From: Corynebacterium simulans
Lineage (GTDB): Bacteria > Actinomycetota > Actinomycetes > Mycobacteriales > Mycobacteriaceae
Length of the DNA: 64,000 nt
Reading direction: 5' to 3'
Assembly (NCBI RefSeq): GCF_001586215.1
Contig: NZ_CP014634.1
Coordinates: 2,673,972-2,737,971 of the forward strand
This document shows, one piece after another, positions 8,117-18,554 of this stretch. Made by a program: the position numbers and the translations under genes. Position 1 is the first letter of the stretch. The number at the start of each line of letters is the position of its first letter. The notes under the pieces were generated by a model that saw only the letters and a program-made list of their open reading frames with translations, was not told the DNA's origin and did no database searches.

Positions 8117-9229
8117 CTAGTTCTCCTCTCCGGGGTTGACCTTGAAATGGGGTGCGGCGGGGTTGGCCTTCAGACTTGCGTGGGTAGGCGGATTTGAAGG
8201 CACATGCTCCGGGCGGCGGGCCTCCATGCGGCGGCGCAGCTCCGGAACCACCTGGGTGCCCAAGATTTCAATCTGTTTCAGCACCACCTCCTGCGGCAGG
8301 CCCGCGTGATCGATGAGGAAAAGCTGGCGCTGGTAATCGCCCACCCAATCGGCAAACTGCATGGTGCGCTCGATGACCTGCTCCACCGTGCCTACAGTCA
8401 GCGGCGTCTGCGCGGTGAACTCCTCCAGGGAAGGGCCGTGGCCGTACACCGGTGCGTTATCGAAGTAGGGGCGGAAGAACTTCTTCGCCTCGGCTTCGGT
8501 CTCGCCGATGAAGACCTGGCCGCCCAAGCCCACGATGGCCTGATCCGCGCGGCTGTGACCGTAGGACTCGAAGCGGCGGCGGTAAATGCCCACCATCTTC
8601 GCGGTGTGCTCCTTGTTCCAGAAGATGTTGTTGTGGAAGAAGCCATCGCCGTAGAAGGCGGCCTGCTCGGCAATCTGCACCGAGCGGATGGAGCCGTGCC
8701 AGACAAAAGGCGGCACGCCGTCAAGGGGCGCCGGGGTAGACGTATACCCCTGAAGAGGCGTTCGGTACTTGCCTGTCCAATTAACCACCGGCTCGCGCCA
8801 CAGCCGGCGCAGCAAGTGATAGTTCTCCACCGCCAGTGGGATGCCTTCGCGGATATCCTTGCCAAACCACGGATAAACCGGGCCCGTGTTGCCGCGGCCC
8901 ATCATGAGATCTACGCGGCCGCCGGAAAGGTGCTGCAGGAAGGCATAGTCCTCGGCGATCTTTACCGGGTCATTGGTGGTGATAAGCGTTGTGGAGGTGG
9001 ATAGCTGCAGGTTCTTTGTCTGTGCGGCGATATATGCCAGGTGTGTCGTCGGTGAGGAGGGTACGAAGGGCGGGTTGTGGTGCTCGCCGGTGGCAAAGAC
9101 GTCGAGGCCAACCTCCTCGGCCTTCAGCGCAATCTCGGTCATATTGCGGATGCGCTCGGCCTCGCTGGGGCTGATGCCGTTGGTTGGGTCCGCGGTGACA
9201 TCGCCGATGCTAAAGATTCCGAATTGCAT
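8117..9229 (-). CDS. LLM-class flavin-dependent oxidoreductase (CE1758-like)
   Basis: A 370-residue TIM-barrel flavin monooxygenase of the luciferase-like family. Recognisable parts are MQFGIFSIGDVTADPTNG, VGLDVFATGEHHNPPFV (EHH near the flavin site), LSTSTTLITTNDPVKIAEDY, SGGRVDLMMGRGNTGPVYPW and GDGFFHNNIFW. It would use FMNH2 from the reductase encoded immediately downstream. The start is ATG at 9229 with GGGAGC upstream. The upstream 50 bases contain the palindrome TGACATGTCA and TTGACA on the minus strand. The substrate is unknown: members of this class oxidise alkanes, sulfonates, amines or aromatics, and nothing in the neighbourhood decides between them. Confidence 0.88.
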   Translation of the reverse strand: MQFGIFSIGDVTADPTNGISPSEAERIRNMTEIALKAEEVGLDVFATGEHHNPPFVPSSPTTHLAYIAAQTKNLQLSTSTTLITTNDPVKIAEDYAFLQHLSGGRVDLMMGRGNTGPVYPWFGKDIREGIPLAVENYHLLRRLWREPVVNWTGKYRTPLQGYTSTPAPLDGVPPFVWHGSIRSVQIAEQAAFYGDGFFHNNIFWNKEHTAKMVGIYRRRFESYGHSRADQAIVGLGGQVFIGETEAEAKKFFRPYFDNAPVYGHGPSLEEFTAQTPLTVGTVEQVIERTMQFADWVGDYQRQLFLIDHAGLPQEVVLKQIEILGTQVVPELRRRMEARRPEHVPSNPPTHASLKANPAAPHFKVNPGEEN

Positions 9230-9262
9230 GCTGCTCCCTTGAGTGTGGCTTAGAACTTTAGT

Positions 9263-9280
9263 GTATATGACATGTCAACA
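9263..9280 (-). promoter_or_regulatory. palindrome and -35-like element upstream of the LLM duo
   Basis: The 10-base perfect palindrome TGACATGTCA (9268-9277) overlaps TTGACA on the minus strand, about 40 bases upstream of the LLM start. A -10 at the right distance is not clear (TAAAGT and TATACA are both mis-spaced). This could be an operator for a local regulator. It is visible only as a pattern. Confidence 0.35.
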
Positions 9281-9322
9281 ACAGGGGTGCGTGGGAAATT
9301 CCCACGCACCCCTGTCATTTTT
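9281..9322 (-). terminator. strong 15-bp hairpin between metallopeptidase and LLM duo
   Basis: Arms ACAGGGGTGCGTGGG (9281-9295) and CCCACGCACCCCTGT (9301-9315) are perfectly complementary, with a 5-base loop. It follows the minus-strand metallopeptidase gene, so it probably terminates that message. The only T-run (CATTTTTAG) lies on the plus-strand side, so the direction of termination is uncertain. Confidence 0.55.
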
Positions 9323-9355
9323 AGGCGGGACCTAGACTTTAGGCGCTATAAGTGT

Positions 9356-10276
9356 TTAGCCGTTATAAGCATTGCGCTCGAGGTAGTCGCACCGCGCCAT
9401 CTCGCCTGATTGGTAGCCGGCCAAGAAGGCTTTGGAGCGCATTTCGGAAGAACCGTGTGTCCACTGATCGGGGCGGACCTGGCCGCCGGAGCGCTGCTGG
9501 ATGTTGTCATCGCCAACAGCGGCAGCGGCGGTCACTGCGTTCTCGAGCTGCTGCTTCGAAATCTCTTGCAGGCCCATGTTCGTATTGTCATCGGCATAGT
9601 TTGCCCAGATGCCTGCGTAGCAGTCTGCCTGCAGCTCAATCTTGACGGCGTTGGAATCCTCGCCCGGTTGGTTGTAATTGGAAAGACCCAGCGTTCCCTC
9701 GAGGTTTTGAATGTGGTGACCAAACTCGTGGGCCACGATATACATTTGCGTCAGGGGGGCGTTCTCGGCGCCGAATTGGGTGAGTTGATCGAAAAAGGCG
9801 GTATCGAAATAGGCCGTCTGATCACTCGGGCAGTAGAACGGGCCGGTGGCGGCCGATGCTTGGCCGCAGCCGGACGTGGTGGCGCCGTGAAAGATGACCA
9901 TTCCGGGTTCGGTGTATTCCAGCCCGGCCTGCTTTGGAAGTTGGTCCGCCCAAACGCGGTCGATGGACTGGGCGGCGTACATGACGCGGCAGTCGTCGTA
10001 CTTGTTGCCGTCCTCAGCGGTCTGGCAGTGGGCAAGCTCTCCGGTGGGGTTGCCGTTTGCGTCTGTGCCGTTTTCTTCCTGCGCTATTTGGCCCTGGTCA
10101 TTCTCGGTGCCGAAGTACTGATCAAGATCGGATGGGTTTCCGCCCATGATCAGGAACAAACCGATGAGGACGAGAGTGCCCAGGCCGCCCCCTGCCGCAA
10201 TGGTGCCGCCGCGGCGCCCGCCGCCACCAGAGCGGGCGCGGGTGTTGTTGAATTCTGCATCCGAACGAAATGTCAT
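9356..10276 (-). CDS. neutral zinc metallopeptidase (YpfJ/KPN_02809 family)
   Basis: About 306 residues. A short polar N-terminus rich in Gly/Arg (ARSGGGGRRGG) is followed by one membrane segment (GGLGTLVLIGLFLIMGG, about residues 30-46) and an extracytoplasmic domain. The zinc-binding motif is in VAHEFGHHIQNLEG (HExxH), with a downstream ELQADCYAGIWA that supplies the third ligand region typical of PF04228. Cys residues in FYCPSDQTAYFD and the C-terminal half fit an exported domain. I chose ATG at 10276 (MTFRSDAEFNN) because the preceding 24 codons include no membrane or family features; an ATG ten codons earlier is possible. The gene is divergent from aspS. Confidence 0.82.
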   Translation of the reverse strand: MTFRSDAEFNNTRARSGGGGRRGGTIAAGGGLGTLVLIGLFLIMGGNPSDLDQYFGTENDQGQIAQEENGTDANGNPTGELAHCQTAEDGNKYDDCRVMYAAQSIDRVWADQLPKQAGLEYTEPGMVIFHGATTSGCGQASAATGPFYCPSDQTAYFDTAFFDQLTQFGAENAPLTQMYIVAHEFGHHIQNLEGTLGLSNYNQPGEDSNAVKIELQADCYAGIWANYADDNTNMGLQEISKQQLENAVTAAAAVGDDNIQQRSGGQVRPDQWTHGSSEMRSKAFLAGYQSGEMARCDYLERNAYNG

Positions 10277-10471
10277 GCCATTGATAATGCCATATGTCCA
10301 GCGCATTGTGCCGCCAGAAAATATAGATACTTTCTGTAGCTGCCTCATCGAAACGAAATACTAGGCGGGGTTGTAGACTTGGGCGCGTTCAAGTTTTGCC
10401 ATTCTCCGGCGCGTGCTGTCTACGCGTGGCGGGAGAGGGTAAAAAATCGAAATAGAAGGGACTGAACACTA

Positions 10472-12277
10472 GTGCTGCGCACTCATTTGGCCGGCGAGCT
10501 CCGCAAGGACATCGCAGGCGAGACTGTTACTCTCACCGGTTGGGTTTCCCGCCGTCGCGACCACGGTGGAGTTATCTTCATTGACCTGCGTGACCGATCC
10601 GGCATCGCCCAGGTTGTCTTCCGCGAATCCGAAGTAGCAGAGCACGCACACGACCTGCGCTCTGAGTACTGCGTGAAGGTAACCGGCGTCGTCGAGCCGC
10701 GTCCAGAAGGATCCGAGAACCCGAACCTGCCTTCCGGCGAGATCGAGGTCAACGTCACCGAGCTCGAGGTCCTCAACAAGTCCGCAGCACTGCCTTTCCA
10801 GATCGATGACCCATCCACCTCTGGAGAGGTCGGCGAGGAAGCGCGCCTGAAGTACCGCTACCTGGATCTGCGCCGTAAGACCCAGGGTGACGCGCTGCGT
10901 CTGCGCTCTGCGGCAAATCGTGCAGCCCGCAAGGTGCTCGACGCTCACGATTTCACCGAGATCGAGACCCCAACCCTGACCCGCTCCACCCCAGAAGGCG
11001 CCCGTGACTTCCTGGTCCCAGCACGCCTGAAGCCAGGCTCCTGGTACGCCCTGCCACAGTCGCCGCAGCTGTTCAAGCAGCTGCTCATGGTTGCCGGCAT
11101 GGAGCGCTACTACCAGATCGCGCGCTGCTACCGCGACGAGGATTTCCGCGCTGACCGCCAGCCGGAGTTCACCCAGCTCGACGTCGAGATGTCCTTCGTG
11201 GACCAGGACGACGTCATCGCACTAGCCGAGGAGATCGTCTCCGAGCTGTGGAAGCTCATCGGCTACGAAATCACCACGCCGATCCCGCGTATGACCTACG
11301 CTGATGCGATGAAGTACTACGGCTCTGATAAGCCGGACCTGCGCTTTGACATCAAGATCGTCGAGTGCACCGAGTTCTTCAAGGACACCACCTTCCGCGT
11401 ATTCCAGAACGAGTACGTCGGTGCCGTCGTCATGGAAGGTGGCGCATCCCAGCCGCGCCGCCAGTTCGATGCTTGGCAGGAATGGGCAAAGCAGCGCGGC
11501 GCTAAGGGCCTTGCCTACATCACCATTGCTGAGGATGGCACCCTGGGCGGCCCGGTGGCCAAGAACATCACCGACGCCGAGCGCGAGGGCATCGCCGCTC
11601 ACGTGGGCGCAAAGCCTGGCGACGCCATCTTTTTTGCCGCAGGCGACACTAAGTCCTCCCGCGCTCTGCTCGGCGCAGCCCGTGGCGAGATCGCCCGCAA
11701 GCTCGACCTCATCAAGGAAGGCGACTGGGCCTTTACCTGGGTCGTCGACGCACCACTGTTCGAGCCGGCTGCCGACGCCACCGCATCCGGTGACGTTGCC
11801 CTGGGCCACTCCAAGTGGACGGCCGTGCACCACGCCTTTACCTCCCCGAAGCCGGAGTACCTCGACACCTTCGACCAGAACCCGGGCGAGGCTACCGCTT
11901 ACGCTTATGACATCGTCTGCAACGGCAACGAGATCGGCGGCGGTTCCATCCGTATCCACCAGCAGGATGTGCAAAAGCGAGTCTTCGACGTCATGGGAAT
12001 CGGCGAGGAAGAAGCACAGGAGAAGTTCGGCTTCCTGCTCGACGCATTCCAGTACGGCGCACCGCCACACGGCGGCATCGCATTCGGCTGGGACCGCATC
12101 GTGTCCCTGCTCGGCGGCTTTGACTCCATCCGCGACGTCATTGCTTTCCCGAAGTCCGGCGGCGGCGTCGATCCGCTGACCGACGCCCCGGCACCGATCC
12201 CTGCCGCACAGCGCAAGGAGACCGGCGTCGACTTCAAGCCGGAAAAGAAGTCAGAAGAAAAGGCTGCAGCGAAGTAA
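10472..12277 (+). CDS. aspS: aspartate--tRNA(Asp/Asn) ligase
   Basis: A 601-residue class II synthetase of the bacterial type. The N-terminal OB-fold anticodon-binding domain (residues 1-110, [21 protein letters not shown]) is followed by the catalytic core with motif 2 [18 protein letters not shown]. The bacterial GAD insertion lies at about residues 290-410, and motif 3 is in [16 protein letters not shown]. Bacteria that use the tRNA-dependent amidation route have a non-discriminating form that also charges tRNA-Asn; this is likely here but not readable from the sequence. The start is GTG at 10472 with GAAGGGA upstream. The tail is lysine-rich ([13 protein letters not shown]). A clear terminator follows. 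Confidence 0.97.
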   Translation: MLRTHLAGELRKDIAGETVTLTGWVSRRRDHGGVIFIDLRDRSGIAQVVFRESEVAEHAHDLRSEYCVKVTGVVEPRPEGSENPNLPSGEIEVNVTELEVLNKSAALPFQIDDPSTSGEVGEEARLKYRYLDLRRKTQGDALRLRSAANRAARKVLDAHDFTEIETPTLTRSTPEGARDFLVPARLKPGSWYALPQSPQLFKQLLMVAGMERYYQIARCYRDEDFRADRQPEFTQLDVEMSFVDQDDVIALAEEIVSELWKLIGYEITTPIPRMTYADAMKYYGSDKPDLRFDIKIVECTEFFKDTTFRVFQNEYVGAVVMEGGASQPRRQFDAWQEWAKQRGAKGLAYITIAEDGTLGGPVAKNITDAEREGIAAHVGAKPGDAIFFAAGDTKSSRALLGAARGEIARKLDLIKEGDWAFTWVVDAPLFEPAADATASGDVALGHSKWTAVHHAFTSPKPEYLDTFDQNPGEATAYAYDIVCNGNEIGGGSIRIHQQDVQKRVFDVMGIGEEEAQEKFGFLLDAFQYGAPPHGGIAFGWDRIVSLLGGFDSIRDVIAFPKSGGGVDPLTDAPAPIPAAQRKETGVDFKPEKKSEEKAAAK

Positions 12278-12295
12278 GCGCTAAAGCTTGCTTTT

Positions 12296-12363
12296 AAAGC
12301 GGGGCAGGGCCGAAGCTGCGGGAAAGTGTTTCACCACACCGCATGAGGCGGTGCCCCGCTTTT
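12296..12363 (+). terminator. aspS terminator
   Basis: The arms AAAGCGGGGCA (12296-12306) and TGCCCCGCTTT (12352-12362) pair perfectly over 11 bp and end in TTTT. This hairpin lies inside the upstream extension of the following open frame, which is a reason to start that gene later. Confidence 0.82.
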
Positions 12364-12414
12364 GCTGCGAGCGCGGCTGACATTAAGCTCAGCGATCAAG
12401 TAAAGGAAGATGTA

Positions 12415-13644
12415 GTGACCACGGAGAATACGGGCGTTACTGACACGGCCTATACCCAAGACGAGGTCGTCGAGATGGCCGCCGAGTTGCTTTCGCGCCG
12501 TTACGGCGGGGTTGCCGAGTTTACCCAGGTAACTGACCTAGGCGGTTCGGGCAACGCCACCGTCTTGCGCGCGCGGATGACTCCGACGGCATTTTTGCCG
12601 CACCGCTCCGTGGTCATCAAATACAACCCTTCTACCGGGCATGCGATTGATGACGCCGCGCTTCTCCGCGAGGTCGTGGCGTACCAGTTCACCACCGCTT
12701 TGGGCGAGGACGTGCGCCCGGGCCCGGTGCTTTTTGCCCATGATTTGGATCGTCGCATTTTGGTGCTTTCCGACGTTGGTGAGGGCGACACCTTGGCCGA
12801 TGTTCTCACCCAAGCACAGGGCGAGGACCGCAAGGAGATCCTGCGTTCTCTGGGACGTTCTTTGGGCCAGATGCATGCGGGTACCGCAGACCGCGAGCGG
12901 GACTACGAGACGCTGCTCAACCGCATGCTGCGCCAGCACCCGGAATACGCCGAGCATCAGTCGCTGCGCGATGAATCCCTGCAGCGCTCGATCTTGATTG
13001 GCGCAGACATCCTGGCCGATGCTGGCCTGCCGGCGCCCGCAGACTTTGTGGAGCTGGCGCAACAGGCGGCAAGCTCGCTGTCCATCGGTCGCGAGCGCGC
13101 ATTTACGCCTTTTGATTTGTCGCCCGATAACGTCATCGTTTCCCAAAACCTAGCCTTTTTGGATTATGAGTGGGCGGGCTATCGCAGTGTCGGCTTCGAC
13201 GTCGCCTGTGTCATCGCCGGCTTCCCGCAGTTTCTTTTCGCGCGCCCGATTTCGGATGAAGAGGCCGAGATTTTCATCTCCGCCTGGCAGCGCCGCGTGG
13301 TGCAGGTATGGCCGCGTCTTGGGGACGATATCGAGCTCCACGAGCTCATCGTCGCCTCGCTCATCGGCTGGGCTTTGTCCAGTGTGACCACGATGTACGC
13401 CGGCGGTATCGAGGGCGTTGTGGCTCTTTCGGAAGGCTCCGCAGGCATCGAGCACGACGCACGCCATTCCTTGCTGCGTCCTGCAGACCAGGGTCCATTT
13501 AGCGAAGAGGAAACTCTCATCCGCCGCGACTTGTACGAGACCTTTGAGGCGTTGGCGAGGTATTCCGCCAAGTGCGGTTCCGCGGCATGCGAACCGGTAG
13601 CGCAGTTTGGCCAGACCGTAGCCAGCCGTCTGCGTGAGGGCTAG
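12415..13644 (+). CDS. phosphotransferase-like protein (APH/choline-kinase fold)
   Basis: A 409-residue cytoplasmic protein with the two-lobed small-molecule kinase fold. The N-lobe has VTDLGGSGNATVLRAR and the probable ATP-binding Lys in RSVVIKYNPSTG. The C-lobe has the catalytic segment TPFDLSPDNVIVSQN and the metal-binding LDYEWAGYRSVGFDVACV. The usual HxD of aminoglycoside phosphotransferases reads PFD here: the Asp and Asn are present, but the His is absent. The start is GTG at 12415 with AAAGGAAG upstream; the earlier ATG at 12343 lies in the aspS terminator. It ends three bases before rarA, so the two are probably one operon. The substrate is unknown. Confidence 0.78.
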   Translation: MTTENTGVTDTAYTQDEVVEMAAELLSRRYGGVAEFTQVTDLGGSGNATVLRARMTPTAFLPHRSVVIKYNPSTGHAIDDAALLREVVAYQFTTALGEDVRPGPVLFAHDLDRRILVLSDVGEGDTLADVLTQAQGEDRKEILRSLGRSLGQMHAGTADRERDYETLLNRMLRQHPEYAEHQSLRDESLQRSILIGADILADAGLPAPADFVELAQQAASSLSIGRERAFTPFDLSPDNVIVSQNLAFLDYEWAGYRSVGFDVACVIAGFPQFLFARPISDEEAEIFISAWQRRVVQVWPRLGDDIELHELIVASLIGWALSSVTTMYAGGIEGVVALSEGSAGIEHDARHSLLRPADQGPFSEEETLIRRDLYETFEALARYSAKCGSAACEPVAQFGQTVASRLREG

Positions 13645-13647
13645 GCC

Positions 13648-15012
13648 ATGAGCCAGGATTTTCTATTTGGTCCAGCACCCGGCGGGGCAGAGGCCTCAGC
13701 ACCGCTGCCTGGCCAAGAAATCTTTGCCACCCATTCCGGCTCGCCATTGGCGGCCCGGATGCGCCCGCAGAGCCTCGATGAGGTTGTGGGTCAAGGCCAC
13801 CTACTTGAAGAAGGGAAGCCCCTGCGCCGGCTCATCGAAGGCTCCGGCGAGGCTTCTGTCATCTTGTATGGCCCTCCCGGTACTGGCAAGACCACCATCG
13901 CCTCGCTGATCGCAAAATCGATTGGCCAAAACTTCGTGGGCCTATCCGCCTTGGATTCGGGAGTCAAACAGGTGCGCGAGGTCATCACCCGGGCTCGCCA
14001 AGAACTCATCCATGGCCGCCGCACTGTGCTGTTTATCGACGAGGTACATCGGTTTTCCAAGACCCAGCAGGACGCGTTGCTCGCGGCAGTGGAAAATCGC
14101 ACCGTGTTGCTCGTCGCCGCGACCACGGAAAACCCTTCCTTTTCCGTGGTGGCGCCGTTGCTCTCGCGCTCGTTGTTGCTGCAGCTGCAGCCGCTAGACG
14201 ACGCCTCCCTGAAAGCACTCGCCGAACGCGCCCTCACCAGCGAACGTGGCCTGGGTGGGCGCATTAGCGCAAACAACGAAGCGCTCGACCAGCTCGTGCT
14301 GCTCGCCGGCGGCGACGCCCGTCGCACGCTGACCTACCTGGAAGCCGCGGCCGAGGCCGTGGCCGACGGTGGAGAATTGACCGCCCAAGTCATCCGTGAC
14401 AACGTCAACCGCGCCGTCGTGCGCTATGACCGCGACGGCGACCAGCACTACGACGTCGTCTCTGCGTTCATTAAGTCGATCCGCGGCTCGGATGTTGATG
14501 CCGCGCTGCACTACCTGGCGCGCATGATTGAGGCTGGCGAGGACCCGCGCTTTATCGCACGCCGTCTTATCGTGCATGCCTCCGAAGACATCGGCATGGC
14601 CGACCCTTCCGCGCTGCAAACCGCCGTGGCAGCAGCCGAAGCCGCGCAATTGATCGGCATGCCGGAAGCACGAATTCCGCTGGCCCAAGCCACCATCCAC
14701 CTGGCCACCGCACCGAAGTCGAACGCGGTGATCCAAGCAATCAGCGCCGCGCAAGCCGACGTGCAAGCTGGGCGCATCGGTCACGTTCCGGCCCACCTGC
14801 GCGACGGCCACTACGAAGGAGCGAAAAAGCTCGGCAATGCCGTGGGGTATGTTTACCCGCATGATGACCCGCGCGGCGTCGTTAAGCAGCAGTACCTACC
14901 AGATGAATTGGAAGGCGCGCTGTACTACGAACCCACCGAACATGGTGCCGAAAAGCGCATCCATGACTACCTGGGGCGGCTGCGCAACATCATCCGCGGC
15001 AAGCGGCGCTAA
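13648..15012 (+). CDS. rarA: replication-associated recombination protein RarA (MgsA)
   Basis: A 454-residue AAA+ ATPase of the clamp-loader class that acts at stalled replication forks. The Walker A motif is [13 protein letters not shown] (about residue 72) and Walker B is [16 protein letters not shown]. The sensor segment [17 protein letters not shown] and the arginine region [13 protein letters not shown] follow. The C-terminal half has the tetramerisation domain typical of RarA ([19 protein letters not shown] ... [16 protein letters not shown]). The start is ATG at 13648, three bases after the preceding stop. Confidence 0.95.
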   Translation: MSQDFLFGPAPGGAEASAPLPGQEIFATHSGSPLAARMRPQSLDEVVGQGHLLEEGKPLRRLIEGSGEASVILYGPPGTGKTTIASLIAKSIGQNFVGLSALDSGVKQVREVITRARQELIHGRRTVLFIDEVHRFSKTQQDALLAAVENRTVLLVAATTENPSFSVVAPLLSRSLLLQLQPLDDASLKALAERALTSERGLGGRISANNEALDQLVLLAGGDARRTLTYLEAAAEAVADGGELTAQVIRDNVNRAVVRYDRDGDQHYDVVSAFIKSIRGSDVDAALHYLARMIEAGEDPRFIARRLIVHASEDIGMADPSALQTAVAAAEAAQLIGMPEARIPLAQATIHLATAPKSNAVIQAISAAQADVQAGRIGHVPAHLRDGHYEGAKKLGNAVGYVYPHDDPRGVVKQQYLPDELEGALYYEPTEHGAEKRIHDYLGRLRNIIRGKRR

Positions 15013-15027
15013 AGTTTTCTCCCCCGA

Positions 15028-15054
15028 TACCCGTGCTAGGAAGCGATACGGGTA
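15028..15054 (+). terminator. weak hairpin between rarA and alaS
   Basis: The arms TACCCGT (15028-15034) and ACGGGTA (15048-15054) form 7 bp around a 13-base loop without a T-run. It is a possible weak terminator or leader hairpin before alaS. Confidence 0.25.
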
Positions 15055-15103
15055 AAGTTGAGCGCTGTTACGTACCGCTTAAACAGTGAAGGACTTTTAG
15101 CTC

Positions 15104-17791
15104 GTGAAGACTCATGAGATCCGGGAACGCTTTACCCAGCACTTCGTGAAAACCGGACACGAGGCGGTTCCCAGCGCGTCGCTCATTTTGGACGACCCGA
15201 ACCTGCTCTTCGTCAACGCCGGCATGGTTCCGTTCAAGCCGTACTTCCTCGGCCAGCAGAACCCGCCGTTTCCCAACGGCCTGGCAACCTCGATCCAGAA
15301 ATGCGTGCGCACCCTGGACATCGAAGAGGTAGGCATTACCACCCGCCACAACACCTTCTTCCAGATGGCCGGCAACTTCTCCTTCGGCCAGTACTTCAAG
15401 GAAGGCGCAATCAAAAACGCTTGGGGCCTTCTCACCGGCTCCGTCGAAGACGGCGGCTTCGGCCTCGACCCGGAGAGTCTGTGGGTTACCGTTTACTTGG
15501 ACGACGATGAGGCTGCCGATATCTGGCACAACGAGATTGGCGTGCCGAAGGAGCGCATCCAGCGCCTGGGCATGGAGGATAACTACTGGTCCATGGGCAT
15601 TCCTGGCCCGTGCGGTCCATGCTCCGAGATTTACTACGATCGCGGCCCGGAATACGGCGCCGAGGGCGGCCCAGTGGCCGACGACAACCGTTACATGGAG
15701 ATCTGGAACCTGGTCTTCATGCAGAACGAGCGCGGTGAGGGCATCGGCAAGGGCAACTTCGAAATCCTGGGACCGCTGCCGAAGAAGAACATCGATACCG
15801 GCATGGGCATCGAGCGCGTGGCCTGCATCCTGCAGGGCGTAGACAACGTCTACGAAACCGACCTTTTGCGCCCGGTTATCGACGCCGCGGAGGAGCTTTC
15901 TGGTTCCAAATACGGCGAGGGCGCAAGCGATCAGGACAACATCCGTTTCCGCGTCATCGCGGACCACTCCCGTACCGGCATGATGCTCATCTTGGACGGC
16001 GTTACCCCGGGCAACGAAGGCCGCGGCTACATCCTGCGCCGCCTGCTGCGTCGCATCATCCGTTCCGCACGCCTGCTGGGGGCTACCGCGCCGAGCATGG
16101 AGCGCTTCATGAACACCATCATGGACACCATGACTCCGTCCTACCCGGAAATTGCGGAACACCGCGAGCGCATCCTGCGCGTTGCCATCGCGGAGGAAAA
16201 GGCCTTCCTCAAGACCTTGGAGTCGGGCACTAAGCTTTTCGACGAAGCCGTTGCAGAGCTCAAGTCCACCTCGCGTGCTGCAACCACCAAGGTGCTCTCC
16301 GGCGAGAAGGCATTCGAGCTGCACGATACCTATGGCTTCCCAATTGACCTCACCCTAGAGATGGCCCAGGAGGCCGGCCTCGAGGTCGACATGGATGGCT
16401 TCAACGACGCGATGGGAGAGCAGCGCCGCCGCGCCAAGGCCGATAACCAGGCCAAGAAGCACGGCCACGCTGACCTTTCTCTCTACCGTGAATGGGTCGA
16501 TAACAACCCGACCGTCTTCACCGGTTACGAGACGCTTACTTCCGACGCCAAGATCATTGGTCTGGTTCGCGATGGCGAGAAGGTCAACGAGGTCCACGAG
16601 GGCGAGCAGGTGGAGGTCATCCTCGACCAGTCGCCGCTGTACGCCGAGGCCGGTGGACAGACCGCAGACCGCGGCCGCCTGTACGCGGGCGAGAGCCTGC
16701 TTGAGGTGGGCGACGTCCAGAAGATCGGCAAGAAGCTGTGGGTCCACAAGGCCGCCGTTACTGCCGGCGGCATCGACCTGGGTGCTTCCGTGACCGCTGA
16801 GGTTGACCAGAAGTGGCGTCACGGCGCAGTCCAGGCGCACTCGGCCACCCACCTCATCCACGCGGCGCTGCGTAAAGTGCTGGGCCCAACCGCAGTTCAG
16901 GCAGGTTCCTTGAACCGCCCGGGCTACCTGCGTTTCGACTTCAACTACACCGAACAGCTGACCCCGGCCCAGCTGGAAGAGATCGCTCTCATCACCAACC
17001 AGGCTGTCGACGCCCACTTTGCCGTCAACACCATCGAGACCTCCCTGGAGAAGGCGAAGCAGATGGGCGCCATGGCGCTGTTCGGTGAGAACTACGGCTC
17101 TGAGGTTCGCGTCGTCGAGATGGGCGGCCCCTTCTCGATCGAGCTGTGCGGCGGCACCCACGTCACCAACACGGCGGAGATCGGCCCGGTTTCCGTGCTG
17201 GGCGAGTCCTCCGTGGGCTCTGGTGCGCGCCGCATCGAGGCCTACTCTGGCCTGGACGCGTTCCGCTACTACTCAAAGGAAACCGCACTCGTGGAGGGCG
17301 TTTCCCGCGAGCTGAAGATCCAGTCCGAGGACCTTCCAGAGCGCATCGCGCAGCTGACCGAGCGCCTCAAGGCTGCTGAGAAGCAGATCGAGGACCTGCA
17401 CAAGGCCCAGCTGATGTCCCAGACCGCTGAGATGGTCAACTCCGCCGTCGAGGTCAACGGCTTTAGCGTCGTGGCAACCCGCCTGCCGAACAACGTCAGC
17501 GGCGGCGACCTGCGCACCGTGGCCATCGACCTGAAGAACCGCCTCGGCGACAAGCCGGGCGTGGTTGTCCTCGCCTCCGAGAATGAGGGCGGCAAGCTGC
17601 CGTTTATCGCCGGCGTCACCAAGGCTGCCATCGAGCGCGGCATCAAGGCTGGCGACTTGGTCAAGCTGCTCGCTGGCTACATCGACGGCAAGGGCGGCGG
17701 CAAGCCAGACATGGCGCAAGGCTCCGGCTCTAACGCCGAAGGCCTTTCGGCCGCGTTCAACGCCCTGCGCGACGAACTCGAAAAGGCCTAA
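15104..17791 (+). CDS. alaS: alanine--tRNA ligase
   Basis: An 895-residue enzyme with all domains in order. The class II catalytic core includes [12 protein letters not shown] and [15 protein letters not shown]. The tRNA-recognition domain follows, then the editing domain with the zinc/hydrolytic [12 protein letters not shown] (HxxxH, about residue 580) and [13 protein letters not shown]. The C-terminal C-Ala oligomerisation domain (from about residue 740) ends in the glycine-rich [14 protein letters not shown]. The start is GTG at 15104 ([10 protein letters not shown]). No promoter was identified with confidence. A strong terminator follows, so alaS is a separate unit from ruvX. Confidence 0.97.
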   Translation: MKTHEIRERFTQHFVKTGHEAVPSASLILDDPNLLFVNAGMVPFKPYFLGQQNPPFPNGLATSIQKCVRTLDIEEVGITTRHNTFFQMAGNFSFGQYFKEGAIKNAWGLLTGSVEDGGFGLDPESLWVTVYLDDDEAADIWHNEIGVPKERIQRLGMEDNYWSMGIPGPCGPCSEIYYDRGPEYGAEGGPVADDNRYMEIWNLVFMQNERGEGIGKGNFEILGPLPKKNIDTGMGIERVACILQGVDNVYETDLLRPVIDAAEELSGSKYGEGASDQDNIRFRVIADHSRTGMMLILDGVTPGNEGRGYILRRLLRRIIRSARLLGATAPSMERFMNTIMDTMTPSYPEIAEHRERILRVAIAEEKAFLKTLESGTKLFDEAVAELKSTSRAATTKVLSGEKAFELHDTYGFPIDLTLEMAQEAGLEVDMDGFNDAMGEQRRRAKADNQAKKHGHADLSLYREWVDNNPTVFTGYETLTSDAKIIGLVRDGEKVNEVHEGEQVEVILDQSPLYAEAGGQTADRGRLYAGESLLEVGDVQKIGKKLWVHKAAVTAGGIDLGASVTAEVDQKWRHGAVQAHSATHLIHAALRKVLGPTAVQAGSLNRPGYLRFDFNYTEQLTPAQLEEIALITNQAVDAHFAVNTIETSLEKAKQMGAMALFGENYGSEVRVVEMGGPFSIELCGGTHVTNTAEIGPVSVLGESSVGSGARRIEAYSGLDAFRYYSKETALVEGVSRELKIQSEDLPERIAQLTERLKAAEKQIEDLHKAQLMSQTAEMVNSAVEVNGFSVVATRLPNNVSGGDLRTVAIDLKNRLGDKPGVVVLASENEGGKLPFIAGVTKAAIERGIKAGDLVKLLAGYIDGKGGGKPDMAQGSGSNAEGLSAAFNALRDELEKA

Positions 17792-17809
17792 TTCTTTCGC
17801 CGCGAATTC

Positions 17810-17846
17810 TCCCCGTATCTTTAAGCCAAAAGGTGCGGGGATTTTT
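17810..17846 (+). terminator. alaS terminator
   Basis: TCCCCGTATCT (17810-17820) pairs with AGGTGCGGGGA (17831-17841) over 11 positions including two G-T wobbles. TTTTT follows directly. Confidence 0.85.
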
Positions 17847-18007
17847 GCGCGATAGGGGTAAACATTAGGCCTTTAAACAGCCAATAAGCTAAAACTTATG
17901 CCCCTGCGAACCATAGCCGCAAATAGTATGACTAGAATCTAAATGTCATCGTTACCGTTTTGCGACTTTTTGCGTCGCATCCAACCGCGAAGGGACATTC
18001 ATAGAGC

Positions 18008-18550
18008 ATGGCCGTACAACCCGATACTCCCGGGGTGGACGACCCGGGAAATGGGCGTCGACTAGCGCTAGATGTAGGCACCGTACGCATCGGTGTCGCG
18101 GTCTCTGACAACAACGCCAAGTTGGCGCTTCCTGTCGAGACCGTCGCTCGCGAAACCGGTTTCAAAGACCGCGATAAAGGCGATATCGACCGCATTTTGG
18201 AGCTCATTCACGAGTATCAAGCGGTAGAGGTAGTAGTAGGCCTGCCCCGCGATCTGCAGGGCAACGGCTCGAAAAGTGTCAAACACGCCAAGGAAATCGC
18301 GTTTCGCATCCGCCGCAGGCTGGGAAAAGATGTAACGATAGGGCGACCACCTGTCCGCATGGCTGACGAGCGGCTGACCACAGTCGCCGCCACGACAGCG
18401 CTGCGGGCGTCGGGGGTATCCGAGAAAAAGGGCCGCAAAGTCATCGACCAAGCAGCCGCAGTAGAAATCTTGCAATCCTGGTTGGACGCACGTAACAACG
18501 CGCTTCAAGCAGATGCAACCACCCACGAGCCTTCAACAGCAGGAGACTAG
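18008..18550 (+). CDS. ruvX: Holliday junction resolvase-like / pre-16S rRNA nuclease YqgF
   Basis: 180 residues of the YqgF/RuvX family, an RNase H-like nuclease implicated in 16S rRNA 5'-end maturation. It has the strand with the first catalytic Asp in [17 protein letters not shown], the segment [16 protein letters not shown] with the [12 protein letters not shown] helix, and the later acidic site in [12 protein letters not shown] and [15 protein letters not shown]. The N-terminal 18 residues are a variable extension. It is the first gene of the run that continues to nusB; the next start codon lies five bases after its stop. Confidence 0.93.
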   Translation: MAVQPDTPGVDDPGNGRRLALDVGTVRIGVAVSDNNAKLALPVETVARETGFKDRDKGDIDRILELIHEYQAVEVVVGLPRDLQGNGSKSVKHAKEIAFRIRRRLGKDVTIGRPPVRMADERLTTVAATTALRASGVSEKKGRKVIDQAAAVEILQSWLDARNNALQADATTHEPSTAGD

Positions 18551-18554
18551 TTAC

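Noticed and set aside
12343..12414. Upstream extension of the phosphotransferase to ATG 12343
   Set aside because: These codons cover the aspS terminator stem; GTG 12415 has a good ribosome-binding site.
15068..16324. 418-codon minus-strand open frame opposite alaS
   Set aside because: Shadow of alaS, a clear synthetase gene on the other strand.
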